This document shows, one piece after another, positions 20,076 to 31,018 of a stretch of 64,000 nucleotides of DNA. Under the pieces are notes generated by a model. The model did no database searches. It was not told where the DNA came from and saw nothing but the letters and a program-made list of their open reading frames with translations. Within the stretch, counting starts at the first letter, position 1. The number at the start of each line of letters is the position of its first letter. Made by a program: the position numbers and the translations under genes. Source of the stretch: Phymatolithon calcareum (lineage: Eukaryota > Rhodophyta > Florideophyceae > Hapalidiales); the NCBI GenBank assembly GCA_977006965.1, contig OZ345360.1, forward strand, positions 2,976,001 to 3,040,000, read 5' to 3'.

Positions 20076-20963
20076 ATGAAGAAGACATCCGCATTTGTGG
20101 GACAAGTTCTTCCGATAAAGGCTTCCAGATCCACAGGCTCGTTTTCCACGCTGCCCGCGTCACAATTTGTCCGCCCATTGCCAGTTCGCCCTCGGGCTGT
20201 CATTTTTCGGGCAAATTTCGTCTCGATGACTACAGCTGTTTCCTCACTGGAGGTGAGCGTTCGCAATGCGCTCACAAAGCTGTACGACTCCACTCCATGC
20301 ATGCCAATTATGGTGCGACTCGCTTGGCATGACTCGGGAACCTATTCGGCGAAGGATGGTACAGGTGGTCCTAATGCGTCGATCCGATACCCACCGGAAA
20401 ACGAACACGGAGCCAATGCCGGATTGAACGTTGCAATTGAATTGCTGGAACCTATCAAGCAGCAATATCCAGAAATGTCTTACGCAGACCTGTATCAGTT
20501 GGCGAGCGTGGTCGCGATTGAGTATTCTGGCGGCCCGAAAATCCCATTCCGTATAGGCCGCGTTGACGCTACCGGACCCGACAATTGCACCCCGGACGGA
20601 CGACTGCCGGATGCTGATAAAGATATGGGACATTTGCGTACCGTATTCTACCGCATGGGATTCAACGATAAGGAGATCACTGCGCTGAGCGGAGCGCACA
20701 CGTTGGGCAGAGCACACAAGGAGCGCAGTGGATTTGAGGGACCGTGGACAAAAGTGCCAGTTGTGTTTGACAACTCGTACTTTGTGGAGATTTTGAAAGA
20801 TGACCCTGATCCAACGCTGCTGAGACTGGAGTCGGATCTGGCGTTGCTCAAGCAACCGGAGACGAAAGCACTTTGTGAGAAGTACGCTGCGGATCAGAAG
20901 GCTTTCTTTGATGATTACACAGAGGCACATGTGAAGTTGTCAGAGCTTGGATGCTCGCTCTAA
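20076..20963 (+). CDS. APX: Ascorbate peroxidase (class I haem peroxidase) with N-terminal extension
   Basis: Single exon, 295 residues. It reduces H2O2 with ascorbate. Active-site elements: RLAWHDSGTY near residues 81-90 (distal Arg81, Trp84, His85); LSGAHTLGRAH with proximal His about residue 208; and ERSGFEGPWT with the haem-facing Trp at about 224 typical of APX and cytochrome c peroxidase. It lacks the long insertion of catalase-peroxidases. The first 50 residues are basic, Ser/Thr-rich and nearly free of acids (KASRSTGSFSTLPASQFVRP), resembling an organelle transit peptide. The internal Met51 (MTTAVSSLEVSVRNALTKLY) would give a 245-residue protein of cytosolic APX size. Alternative starts could send one gene product to two compartments. 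Confidence 0.93.
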   Translation: MKKTSAFVGQVLPIKASRSTGSFSTLPASQFVRPLPVRPRAVIFRANFVSMTTAVSSLEVSVRNALTKLYDSTPCMPIMVRLAWHDSGTYSAKDGTGGPNASIRYPPENEHGANAGLNVAIELLEPIKQQYPEMSYADLYQLASVVAIEYSGGPKIPFRIGRVDATGPDNCTPDGRLPDADKDMGHLRTVFYRMGFNDKEITALSGAHTLGRAHKERSGFEGPWTKVPVVFDNSYFVEILKDDPDPTLLRLESDLALLKQPETKALCEKYAADQKAFFDDYTEAHVKLSELGCSL

Positions 20964-21844
20964 TTACATGATTTGGATTTTTGGGAAGTGCTACATACGG
21001 GACAGCTTGGATTTATGCATGAATGATCTGCACTGACAGGATTGGTTTCTCATAGATATCAAGTATGTTTGCCAGACATAGCCACATTGGCCTGATAGAA
21101 ATTGCGAGTAGGCTGGAATTTTCCTTCCGATCGTTAACGCACAGCTGCAGGAATGTCTGTAAACATCTATTTGGATATTCTAGTAGCTCCTGCACTTCAT
21201 CAAATATGGAAGACTGTTTCCACCGCGGAAGATATCTTTGTATTGGTATGAAGAATTGGACTATCGCAGTGGTCATTCTTCCAGGGCTCACTTTCATGCG
21301 AGCTGCGGTGTGAGCGATGCAAGATGGAGTGCCTCAATCAGATTCGCTCCAGTTTCATTGGGGTCTCCTCGCTTCCAAACTTCAAATGATACGTTTATGG
21401 TCGCGGCACGTTCTTGGAAGAGGTACAGTAAAAGGATTTATCCGAAATCTTGAGCTAGAAATATTGTAGATCATGCGTCACAAAGAAATCTATGAGCCGT
21501 TACATTTTTATCATACATTTGTCACAAGCACAGTCATTACGAGATAATGATTGAGACATATTTTTGGGTGAAGCTGATCAATGCCCACTGATGAGAAAGA
21601 GTTGATCACGCACTCGCATGATGTACGTGTCAGGAAAAATCCTCCGCAATTTTAATTGAATTTAGAGCTTCCGCTGAGAGAGGAGAGACCGTTGAGCACT
21701 GCGAACCTTGACTGATACTGTCTAATTCTGACGAAGCGGCGCCATTTCGGATCCACGGCTACATAAACTCTTCGGTATTCTTCAAACTCCTCTCTTGGCC
21801 TTGATCGTACCACTCTCGATTGTTCGTGCGATACCTGAACCAAG
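20964..21844. other. Intergenic stretch before the PDI gene
   Basis: Nearly 0.9 kb without a supported gene; frames on the two strands overlap and look random. One TACAGTA lies at 21424. Confidence 0.5.
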
Positions 21845-23405
21845 ATGGCCAAGCTCATCGCGATTTCTGCGTTTGTCCTTTTGCTCTGCAACGTCGTTGC
21901 GAGCGATGATGTAATTGTTGGTACCAAGACCAACTTTAAGGATCTCATTGCCAAGGAGGAGCTAACCCTGGTCAAGTTCTTTGCGCCATGGTGCGGTCAT
22001 GTAAGTTGGCTTTCGACTGAATTTTGCGATCTGTTCTTGCTTTCTTGCAAATTGGTGTACTTAATAAGATCTAGTTGTTCTGACCGGATTTGTTATCTCT
22101 GTTCCCGACTTGTGCTTGCAGTGCAAATCCATGGCCAAGGACTTCAAAGAGGCTGCCACTGAACTCAAAGGTAAGGCTGTTCTCGCCGACGTCGACGCCA
22201 CTGTGGAGAAGGAGCTGGCAAAGGAGTATGGCGTCCGTGGCTTCCCCACTCTGAAGCTCTTCTCCAAGGGTGCGTTCATCGCTGATTACAAGGGCGCTCG
22301 CTCGAAGGACGCTTTCGTGAAGTACATTGAGCGCGCTCTTCTGCCCAGTATTGAGGAATGTGATTCCCAGGATGCCGTCACCAAGTTCATTAAGGAGAGC
22401 GCCAATAAGTCCGTCTTCTTTGGTGCCAAGCTTGACAAGCTCCAGAGCGCTTTCAAGAAAGAGAGCATCTCAGTCCGCGATCTTATGCCTGAATCTGTTT
22501 CTTTCGGCTCTGTCTCTGACGCCACCCTCCTGAAATCCGCAGCTGGGGGCGATGTCTCTGAAGACACTATCCTCCTCATCCGCGACGACGGAAGCACCGA
22601 TACCTTCTCTGGTGAGGCAGCAGATCTCGAATCCTGGATCAAGGTTGGCGCCCTTCCTGTGTTCGGCGAGCTCAACCGCGACAGCGCTGCCATGTACACC
22701 GACCTCCCGAAGCCCATCCTTATCTTGTTCCAAGACCCCGCCAAGAAGGACGAGAAGGTCAATGACGAGGTCGCAGCTCTCGCGAAGGAGCTGCGTAGTG
22801 ATGACTCCGTTCTCTTTGTCTGGGTGAACTCTGTTGAGCTCAAGTCGTTCATGGATCACATTGGCGTATCTGCTACGCCAGCTATTGCCCTCTACTACTT
22901 CGAAAGCGACACCAAGTATGTGTTTGACAAGGAGTACTCCCTGGATGCGCTGCGCACGTGGGTCAAGGATTTCATTGCCGGAAAAATCAAGGCCACCACC
23001 AAATCGGAGGCCATTCCGGAGGAAAACGATGGCCCAGTTAAAGTTGTCGTTGGGGACTCTTGGGACTCTATTGTCATGGACGAGAGCAAAGATGTCCTTA
23101 TTGAACAGTATGCCCCGTGGTGCGGTCATTGCAAGAAGCTTGAGCCGGTTCTCGTGGAGCTTGCAAAGGAGGTGGCTGACGTCAAGACTCTAGTTATCGC
23201 CAAGATGGACGCCACAATGAACGATTCCCCGCCGGACTACAAGGCGAAGGGCTTCCCAACCATTCACTTCTTCCCGGCCGGCAAGTCCGAGGGTTCGGAG
23301 TACAAGGGAGGACGAAACAAGGAGGACTTCCTCAAGTTCTTGAAAGAAAATGCGACGCACAAGGAGGGCCTTGGAGCGTCTGAAGAAGCAAAGGAGGAAT
23401 TGTAG
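21845..23405 (+). CDS. PDI: Protein disulphide-isomerase (a-b-b'-a'), ER luminal
   Basis: Two exons, 21845-22000 and 22122-23405, with a 121-bp intron (GTAAGT...GCAG), phase 0. The product has 479 residues. Parts: signal peptide MAKLIAISAFVLLLCNVVAS; first thioredoxin domain with FFAPWCGHC (Cys50 and Cys53), GVRGFPTLKLF; two b-type domains without redox cysteines; second thioredoxin domain with YAPWCGHCKKLEP (Cys386, Cys389) and KGFPTIHFFPAG; and C-terminal retention signal KEEL. It forms and isomerises disulphides in secretory proteins. The intron falls between His and the second Cys of the first CGHC motif, so retention of the intron would destroy that active site. Confidence 0.96.
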
Positions 23406-23581
23406 ATAGTCCTAATACGAACTCCCAAGCGGTACGACTCGTAAAAAGAACTTCCTATTTTTTGGCTCTGCAATAAACACAAAATTAGGACTAAATTGTC
23501 CCGGTGAGAGCACGCTGACTCATGTAGGACCGCTTCAAGACCACGAAGCAATGGGGAAACTCGCGCAAAGCCAGTAGAGCG

Positions 23582-24106
23582 TTAACGACGGCCCTTCCTA
23601 ACTACCGCTGTGAAACCATCTTCATCAACGAATGGTGCTTTCCGCGGTTCAACATCCATCATGTCCGAGTGACTGCCAGGATTAGATCCGGAGTCCACCG
23701 CGCCATCATCTTCTTCGTTGACGCGCTCTTCCACAACGTTTCGTGTTTGCAACTGCGCGTTTCGCCCGGTGCCCTGTGTCGCGCGCGTCGCTGGACCGTA
23801 GTCACCGCGCGCGGCCGCGTTTCGGACACCGACGATGAGACCGGCCACCTGCTCGGGGCTCCCGTCTTCAACATCGGTGTTCATGTCGTCAAATGCGGCA
23901 TAAAACAGCTCTATTAGATCATCCACGTCGTGGGTTTTAGATGCCGACGTCATCATTTGCACAGTTTGCTCGTACAGCTGTCGAGCTTTCGTCTCGCATT
24001 TGGAACGGTCGGGGTGGTTTTCCAGCGTCAGTTGAAGTGCCATCCACTTGCCGAAAATCGCCTGCGTCGCACTCACCACTGCATCTTCGCTGTTTCGAAA
24101 CGCCAT
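23582..24106 (-). CDS. TSR2: Pre-rRNA-processing protein TSR2
   Basis: I take the ATG at 24106 (MAFRNSEDAVVSATQ), giving 174 residues; the frame is open upstream to 24223, but that extension has no family similarity. Residues ~9-100 form the TSR2 (WGG) domain: AIFGKWMALQLTLENHPDR matches the family 'W.AL.LAVEN' core, followed by DDLIELFYAAFDDMNTDVED and SPEQVAGLIVGVRNA. A Glu/Asp-rich linker leads to the terminal motif DEDGFTAVVRKGRR, typical of TSR2. The protein chaperones ribosomal protein eS26 and is needed for 20S pre-rRNA maturation. The gene converges on PDI, with about 175 bp between their stop codons. Confidence 0.88.
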   Translation of the reverse strand: MAFRNSEDAVVSATQAIFGKWMALQLTLENHPDRSKCETKARQLYEQTVQMMTSASKTHDVDDLIELFYAAFDDMNTDVEDGSPEQVAGLIVGVRNAAARGDYGPATRATQGTGRNAQLQTRNVVEERVNEEDDGAVDSGSNPGSHSDMMDVEPRKAPFVDEDGFTAVVRKGRR

Positions 24107-24548
24107 CCCGTTTCTTTGTGCCAGGAACAGGCGCGCTATGGATGACCTTGTGCAGAACACCAGTAGGCTAGTTCCGCCGGCCATTCTAACCGAACTTCTG
24201 CGTGTTTTCTCTACAGTAATCATAACTTTAATGAATTCGTTCTGTTCATTTGATTTTTCTCATCGCTGCCATGTACAAGCAATCCCAGTACTACTTTGGC
24301 GAAAGGCACGCCACCGAAAGCAGAAGGTAAATCACTAAAGTGAAAAATTGCTAAGCCTCCTGACGGTGTCTTCCCCTGCTATGCTTTCCTAAAAATGATG
24401 ACAGAGGGAAAACAAACAAAACCACCTGAAGGAGAGGCAGATACAGTGAGCGTGTTGACCAACCTCGGAGCACTCTATGGCCTTGCGGGAACACAAGCGA
24501 TCGTGATGATCGAACACGAGCGAGAGGCTACGTCGTTTAGGGCCTGGG

Positions 24549-24603
24549 AAGCTCGACGCGAGTCGAACGCGGGACCTATCGATCTGCAGTCGATTGCTCT
24601 ACA
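24549..24603 (-). tRNA. tRNA-Cys (GCA)-like 3' segment without an adjoining 5' half
   Basis: On the minus strand the sequence reads from the 3' strand of the D-stem (TGTAGAGCA) through anticodon stem ATCGA/TCGAT with loop CTGCAGA (anticodon GCA), AGGTC variable loop, and a T-arm with CGCG pairs around TTCGACT, to an acceptor-like TCGAGCT followed by T, the discriminator expected for Cys. The anticodon stem differs from the usual tRNA-Cys but is fully compensated, which argues for past selection. The matching 5' acceptor strand and D-stem GCTC are not found immediately upstream, nor in the ~130 bases downstream that I checked by eye. Possible explanations: permuted gene, a long D-loop intron, or a truncated pseudogene. 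Confidence 0.6.
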
Positions 24604-25569
24604 GGGAATGAATGTAGGCGTGGCTCGAACGGTAAAAAACGCCGGTTGTGCGGCCAACGGAGCACATCCTCAATCTTACAGGAACACAGATGGACGCGGA
24701 GATTAAGAACGTGGAGAAGTATTTATGAATTTTATGGCAGGCGAGATAGCTGGAGTCTGGAAGAATCCCAAGTCTGTTCCCCTCACACTCTTCTTTAAAT
24801 TGTCTGTTGACTGTATTTCTCCAGTACATTTTCTGCGATCATTTGTGACTTCGTGATCTCCAGGAGGTGGATAAGTGTGCCAAAGCCAAATATACCCCGG
24901 CGGCAACCAGTAGAGAACCTCCCATGGTATTGCTCCGCATTCGCTCACAGCAAACCAAGGAAACACTGTCGGAGATTCTAATCATCTGATATCAATAGCT
25001 GCCAGTGGCACTTCTGCACGGCATTGTCCACACAGTGCTCGCGATACGCCATACATCAAGAGCGGTAACTGCGAAGTGATGGAAGCGTGTATATATCTCG
25101 CAGCTCCCAGAGTCCGAAAAGAAGCTACAGGATCACCAACTTTCATCCCTTTTCCCTTTAACTTGTGCACCTGCAATCTTTTCCCAACCTTGAGCCTCGC
25201 GATGCATGAGACAGGACCTTGCACCCCGCTACGAAGGCGACGCTCTTTTACTCATTACAAACTACAAGACAGCATATTCCCCATTTGCCCATTCGTTTGG
25301 AGAAGAATAAGTCACATTTTAGCGTTTCGAGTTCGAGGGTGATTGCAGCCATGGTCAATTCCCAAGCCCGTTTTTCTCGATGCGACAGTTCAGCTTTCGG
25401 GAGACTCGTCGAATCGACTGTGCGAATCTAAAATGTGAGATCGGCTGCTGGAGGAACGACTAGGCGAATGTGAGAAAAGTTTTGTCGTCAAATAATGAGT
25501 TCAACCGAAGCGCATAGCTGCCCGACCTTCGCAAATTTTGGACTCATGGTCCGGATCTGTGCAAAAATA
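24604..25569. other. Intergenic stretch, no gene seen
   Basis: Short frames only. A T6 run (minus strand, near 24632) could act as a Pol III stop for a transcript arriving from the right. Confidence 0.4.
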
Positions 25570-26400
25570 TCTTTCTTTCTTTTATTGCAGAAAACGCTAA
25601 CTTAAGTTAGCGCCTGGGGATGCTTTCCAACAACCCCTCATTATTCATGAATATGAGTACTTAGAGCGGTTTCTCATTACAAATTTCCTCTGCCGTTTTG
25701 ATGCCAACTCGACCAATAGTCTGGCGTCTTGATACAGTCCGTCCACTACAGCATAGGAGTAGATGCTCAACGGTCTCCTTGGTTCCCACTGAGCAGGCCT
25801 TGCATATAGGGTCGTAATCAACCGAACCATCTTGAATACCTGCTACCAGTGAGCAACATTCTGCGGCAAGCAAATTAAGGGTTCAGCGTGCCTGTGGCTG
25901 ATATTGAGCTCTGGGGGTAGTAACTGTATTCTCCTTAGCTTTGTCGAATGGTGCGGTTTGACGATGGACCGCGCAGCTTCTTGGGTTAAGGATATATTCT
26001 GATGTACCACCAGACTTGTCTCCGTAATGCCTCATCGAGCAAGGTCGTCCGCTTTTTCGTTCCCAGGGAGACCACAGTGGCTTGGGATTCAAATTTCTTC
26101 GATGGTGATCATGTCATCCATCAGCCTTTCCATTGTATCCCACAGCTTTCTTGTCATCTCCCTATGCATCCGTGGTTGCCCGACCAGCGCATCCAGGGAG
26201 CTCATGCTGTCGGTAAACCAGCGAATGTGTTTTCCACTTGGCATTTGCTGTTGTTCAATCGCCTCAAGCTCGGACAGCCGCGAATGCGAAAATATCATTT
26301 GGATCGGCGATGCCGTCGCGGGTAGCACTTTTGACCCTTTTTCCTTCGTCATTCATAGATTTTCTGTCTCCTTGCTCTCTTTTTTAACATCCCTTCCTCC
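25570..26400 (-). mobile_element. Decayed 3' part of a non-LTR retroelement (RNase H and C-terminal CCHC-like region), copy 1
   Basis: Several minus-strand frames belong to one broken protein. At 26352-26089 the RNase H segment reads HIRWFTDSMSSLDALVGQPR. Further on, in another frame, PSHCGLPGNEKADDLAR is the end of the RNase H domain. At 25873-25661 the tail reads CKACSVGTKETVEHLLLCC, a typical Cys/His ending. Frame shifts and stops separate the parts. The 3' end carries an 18-bp palindrome (CGCTAACTTAAGTTAGCG, 25595-25612) followed by GCCTGGGG. The same tail occurs at 42535-43075 and a short piece at 56342-56400. Confidence 0.8.
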
Positions 26401-26935
26401 ATTAACGAACACTGCGTGATATAGTTCTCTTGTCAACGTCAGATGCAGTAGGGAAAAGATTAGGATGCGTGGAACAAAAACGTTGAAGTACATGGTTGTT
26501 TTACAGTTCGTATCCATGGAGCGTGTAAAACGGAGACCTTCGTACTACCACATGGTGGCACATGACGAATGAGGATAACGAATATTGTGATCTCCTTCCT
26601 ACCCACTTGAAATGGCTGCCCAGAGTATGGCGAATTCTTCTTCTTGAATTTATTGGGGCAAAATACTTTATGTTCTATCATTTAACAGGCTGCCCTTGGC
26701 AAGCTAACATCTGAGCATATTCTGCGCAAAGTGTGGGTAGCACAGAAAACGGTTAATGCCTCGAACTGGAACTAATTGATAGACGAAATGCATTCTTGCG
26801 TATCCCTTCACCTGGTGTTACTCAGTGGGTTGTGTCTCAGTCCTGAGTCTTAACTTGATGGTCGTTGAAAAATTCATTCGCAGAAATCCTTGAAAGACTT
26901 TAACACTTGAAATATCTGAACGAAGAAAATAGAGA
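26401..26935. other. Intergenic stretch, no gene seen
   Basis: About 0.5 kb with no supported frame. Confidence 0.45.
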
Positions 26936-27451
26936 TTAATCGCTTTTCCCCATTTTCGACGAAGTACTCTCTCTTCCCTTCCTTCCACCTGTCTCACCCT
27001 TTATGACGTGATGGTAGTACCAGAGACTGAAATCAGCAATGACGTCAAAGTCTCTTGCTTCGTCGCAACTGCTTCGAATGCTTTCCTTGACATTTGCCAA
27101 GAGCATGTCAAGCCCTAGTTTTCCATTGTACCACCCACGCCACATGTCATCAATTTGGTTCTCTAACTCGGCGACGGCAGCAGGTGCAGCCGGACGGTTC
27201 TTCATGAATCGGGCAAGAACTAACATGGCATGTTGACAGAATCGAGCGACAAGGGCTTGCTGCTTCACAGTTTGCAGACACCTCTTAGATGGCCATGGCG
27301 GGGATGGAACGTGATCTCCGAGGTCATGAAAATCCGAGATTGATTGCTTGCTCGCAGATGCAGAGCCGCATGTGTCCGAACGTGCAGGTGATCTTACTGT
27401 GTCGACGTCCTGCTCCATTGGTAATGTAACTGAGTCATTGTTCTTCTCCAT
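26936..27451 (-). CDS. Small protein with the FC..A / LW..W..G helical domain, copy 2
   Basis: Single exon of 171 codons. The first ~60 residues are polar (MEKNNDSVTLPMEQDVDTV). Residues ~62-150 form the helical domain: QTVKQQALVARFCQHAMLVL, ELENQIDDMWRGWYNGKLGL, MLLANVKESIRSS and DFDVIADFSLWYYHHV, then a basic Ser/Gly tail. Against the C-terminus of the 18387-19676 protein the aligned positions FC(Q/K)(H/Y)A, (M/L)W..W..G and the F..(H)Y ending coincide without long gaps, so the two are probably paralogues in this domain. No known function is recognised. It lacks the Pro-rich region of copy 1. Confidence 0.65.
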   Translation of the reverse strand: MEKNNDSVTLPMEQDVDTVRSPARSDTCGSASASKQSISDFHDLGDHVPSPPWPSKRCLQTVKQQALVARFCQHAMLVLARFMKNRPAAPAAVAELENQIDDMWRGWYNGKLGLDMLLANVKESIRSSCDEARDFDVIADFSLWYYHHVIKGETGGRKGRESTSSKMGKSD

Positions 27452-29658
27452 TGAGTTTTGCTGTGAGCACTTGGGGAAGGCTGTGGTAGAGACGTTAGCG
27501 TTTCAATTTCGCTTGTCGGACCGTGCGCCGTACAGTACGCGCCGTTGTAGTATGGCTCATAAGTTGTAGATATTAGATGTAAGTGCGGTGACATGGAAGG
27601 AGTGAGGGAGGTGTCAGCTGAAATTCGGGGAAGTGCAGCAGGATTGTTAACGAAATGCTCATATGACTTGCATTGAGACCAGGTGGATTGGACATGTTTC
27701 TTTTTTGAAATAATTGGCCGGCACGTGGTTGATACTTATACAGCGGAGTCTCCACAGTCAATATATGATGGAATAACGCATCTCGCTCGCTCCCAGCGTT
27801 GTACTCTACTGTATCGGACCTGCATTTGCAGTTGCGGATAAGACTTGCAAGGAATCTAATCTTTTGGGGCGAAAGTTACAGGGAAAACCAAACCCAAATG
27901 GGATGGACTTTCCAGAGCTTCGGAAGGTAGCCTATAATTCCTTTACTTTTCATTGGTGCACTGTAAAGTCAGATGCACATGCCCCGAAATTTACAGTAGA
28001 ATTGGCTGCAGACATTGCAAATTCTTTAATACAGCGCAGTATCGTGATCGTGTCTGCAGTTCTCTACTGTGGTGTACGTTGTAAGGCTTACATCTGTTTA
28101 ATACAGTACAGTACAAGATGCGAAGCACAGTGGCGCACCATCAAAGAGTGACAATCGCAATTCAGTACTCGTGTCTTGCTTGTGCCCGAGATCGGCACAT
28201 GATCAGCATGATGCTGTACATCCCGATGAGACCTTAATTGACGATGCTTGGAAAATAGACACTCTTTGTTCGTTTGTATTGGATTACGTCGCACAGAAGC
28301 ACTCGGATCGACGATTGTCACATTATGAGCGGTCAGGTTGCTCGTTGAAAGTCAAGAAGGCTCAGTAGCATTCCTGTCGTAGCAACGTGTAGAGATCATG
28401 TGACCCCGACTATAAATGCTGTGGCATTCGCTGCCATCGATCGAGGCATTAGGAAAATGGATCGTCCATACGCTATTGAAGCTTAACTGTTCAAAAGATG
28501 CTAGAACGGGACGTCAGATTTAGAGGAAGAACTGAATTCGTGTTGATATTTGAGAGCAGCCAATTCTGGAATGTTGATACGGTACTAGTAGAATGAGCTG
28601 GTTGCGTTCTAGCGCATTTATCATCATCGCAAAATGGGGCCCTGATGTGGGAGATGAGTGCAAACGACTCACACATGCACTTGTTAGTAGACAAGTAAGA
28701 ATCAAGACGGTCATGACTGACCAGACCACGCTACATTAGAAAATCGTTCGAAAAGCGAGCGCTGTTGCTCGTAAGTGAGGCGTTGGAAGGTTTTAAATAA
28801 ATCCTTACATATCCCCGGTACTACCGCAGAACCGCACAGATGATCACCTATTGATCACGAAACAGAGCAAAATGATTATGTTCTTCCACTGCTCGAATAC
28901 AGATAATTTACCCTTTATCGAAGCCACCACAGGCTCGTGGCGAAGGCAACTGCAGTTGGAGTTGACGCATCATCTGAGCTGGACACTACAGCACGGAACA
29001 CGCCACACACCTAATAAAGCTCTCGAATTTCCAGCAACGCCACAGAGATTTAATTTTTGATATAAGAATTGCCTTGTACAGTACAGTACTCAGAGTTGCC
29101 TTCTTTGAAGCAGTGAATGTACGATGCGTGGCGATGCAGCCGGCTCCAAAAGTCGGTACGAACTGATAGTACTCTCCTGCGTCAGACTGAGATTCTGGAA
29201 CCTGCCGTTTCTGCAACCAGCTGTACTCTCTAGAAGGTTCCAACCTTAATTATCCGCATCGTCTTCACCGAGGCTTAAATGCCTGTAATCTACGCTACAG
29301 TACATTTCTGGCTCAGGATTTGCAAACGATTCATAAAACAGCTCCTAAAATTTTGCAGATCCAGGTGCTTTGGCCTTGACACGGTCTTCGGCCACAGGAC
29401 TGAGACATCAACGAAATGCATGGGATTGTAACTACTTAGACAATGCTACACAAGGCGACCTGGCCGCAGTCTTCAACAAGCGTATTTTTCCATGAGTGCT
29501 CGTACCGAGTTCAGGCGCGACATAAATCATATATACTGTTTCCATCTGTCACTTTGCGACTTACTACTGACGTCTAATTCGTTAAGCCGCTCGACGATAA
29601 ATTCGGCACAAAAGTTCACAGAAAATTGTTTTTCTTGAATTTTGAATTTTAGAGCTAC
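27452..29658. other. Long intergenic stretch rich in TACAGTA motifs
   Basis: No frame looks coding. Eight TACAGTA/TACTGTA 7-mers lie between 27531 and 29302, including two overlapping pairs (28102/28107 and 29077/29082) in which TA-CAG-TA-CAG-TA is built up. Confidence 0.5.
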
Positions 29659-29686
29659 TTAACTAAGAATCCATGTAACAGCCGGG
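29659..29686 (+). repeat. 28-bp inverted repeat, left arm
   Basis: Exact reverse complement of 31640-31667. The arms enclose about 2 kb that includes a retroelement tail (30515-31018) and a 29-bp tandem repeat. Confidence 0.85.
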
Positions 29687-30132
29687 ACACAGGAATACGG
29701 GGTGGTGAAAATTATGAAATCCGCTACGATCTCGGTAGCGCCGAGGCTCAGTGCATGGGATAGCGGATATAGTACAGACTCTAACAGTATGGCTGGCGTT
29801 CGAATTGCGTGCCTTTTTGGCCAGCTTGGGTGCAATGTTTAGCTTTTCGCTTCCTTCATATCGGATCATGGCCGCCAGAGAAGTGCTTTTCACTCCCCTA
29901 AACGATGGTTATCATAATATGATATCCAAAAGGACGCATATTTTCAGTGTCACTAATTTTTCAGAATCTATATGATGCTCATCGGGTTGTAATGTTTAGA
30001 TTTGTAACGGTCTAATCACGACAAAGTTGAACTGGCCCATAACTTGAAAAAACTGGGCCAAAAAGACTGTTTCAGACTTTTGCAGTAGAGTTCTATGGTC
30101 AGTGGCAAAGCTCTCGCAAAACTGCAGGCGTG

Positions 30133-30158
30133 ATTGACCGTTCAGCTGAACGGTCAAT
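30133..30158. repeat. 26-bp perfect palindrome
   Basis: Self-complementary without spacer; centre TTCAGCTGAA, arms extend to ATTGACCG. Confidence 0.9.
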
Positions 30159-30514
30159 TAAATGTAATACACAGTATGGAGCAGAACATTCACGAGGAAA
30201 ACCTGAGCTCCAGCTGAATTAAGTTGCTATAAGATGGAGAACAGTACCATGGTAATGTTCATCACTGCAGTCGTTAACGTACTCCTCGACCAGCTTCACA
30301 TCGACAGCAGTCGCGATAATTTTCTTGCTTGGCAATAGTTTCCCTGTTTCTCGGGTGTCCCATTCTTGTGTAAAGGAGCGAGGAGTGCTTTCTGCAAGTC
30401 GCATGTACTATAGTTGCGTAATTAAGTGGATTTATTGAGAAGGTACCATGTGTCCCAACGTGAGGAAAGTCGGCACCTTTCTTAGCATTCTACTTCACTC
30501 GAAATTTCGGTTCC

Positions 30515-31018
30515 TTAATCAAAATTACTTAGTATCGCGTCTATGGCTCGGGCCACGTTGGTCTCCTCTGTGGGGGTCCATGTTGGCTTCCTCAGGATGC
30601 TCTTCAGTATTCTAACTGCCCATGCTCCTTGACTGCCCATTTCTTCCATTAACTTCGGCGGATTTCTTGGAAACTGACCTACAAACCATCTTGCGCAGAG
30701 AATTCTGTGCCTGCTTTCTTTCATCCTCACTGCTTGGTGCGGAAGACGATTCTTGGCAAATGTAATGTTCCTAGAGCGGCGTTCTTCTTGTTGTTCCCAG
30801 GCTAGTCGGAGGGCACTCATGTCTTGGATTTCGGTTGGTGTGCTCGATTTTCGCATGCCGTCCAGTGTCTCGAGTTCCAGCTCTGTCTCCGCGCCGCGCG
30901 TCTCCTCCACAACCTTCCTAAGTCTTCGCGTTAACTTCGAGAGCAGGTGCTGTCGACGGACTCCCATGGTTCTATTTGGCAGAGCTTCATTAGTCTTCTC
31001 CAGTGCCGCCCTGCCCAC
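30515..31018 (-). mobile_element. Retroelement C-terminal module (167-codon frame)
   Basis: The open frame ends with SRHRILCARWFVGQFPRNPP, the local version of a module seen at least five more times in the window (SRHRQLAVKWAFGRFPPLS at 40.1 kb, PKHRQMAAQYDFGRFPQLS at 62.7 kb). In better-preserved copies this module lies downstream of reverse-transcriptase sequence. Here only the module and a basic, Glu-rich stretch before it (LSKLTRRLRKVVEETRG) are open. It is probably a 5'-truncated insertion. Confidence 0.65.

Noticed and set aside
20244-20930. 228-codon minus-strand frame opposite ascorbate peroxidase
   Set aside because: Antisense shadow of a conserved enzyme gene.
22470-23129. 219-codon and 188-codon minus-strand frames opposite PDI
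   Set aside because: They lie antisense to conserved thioredoxin domains and have no features of their own.
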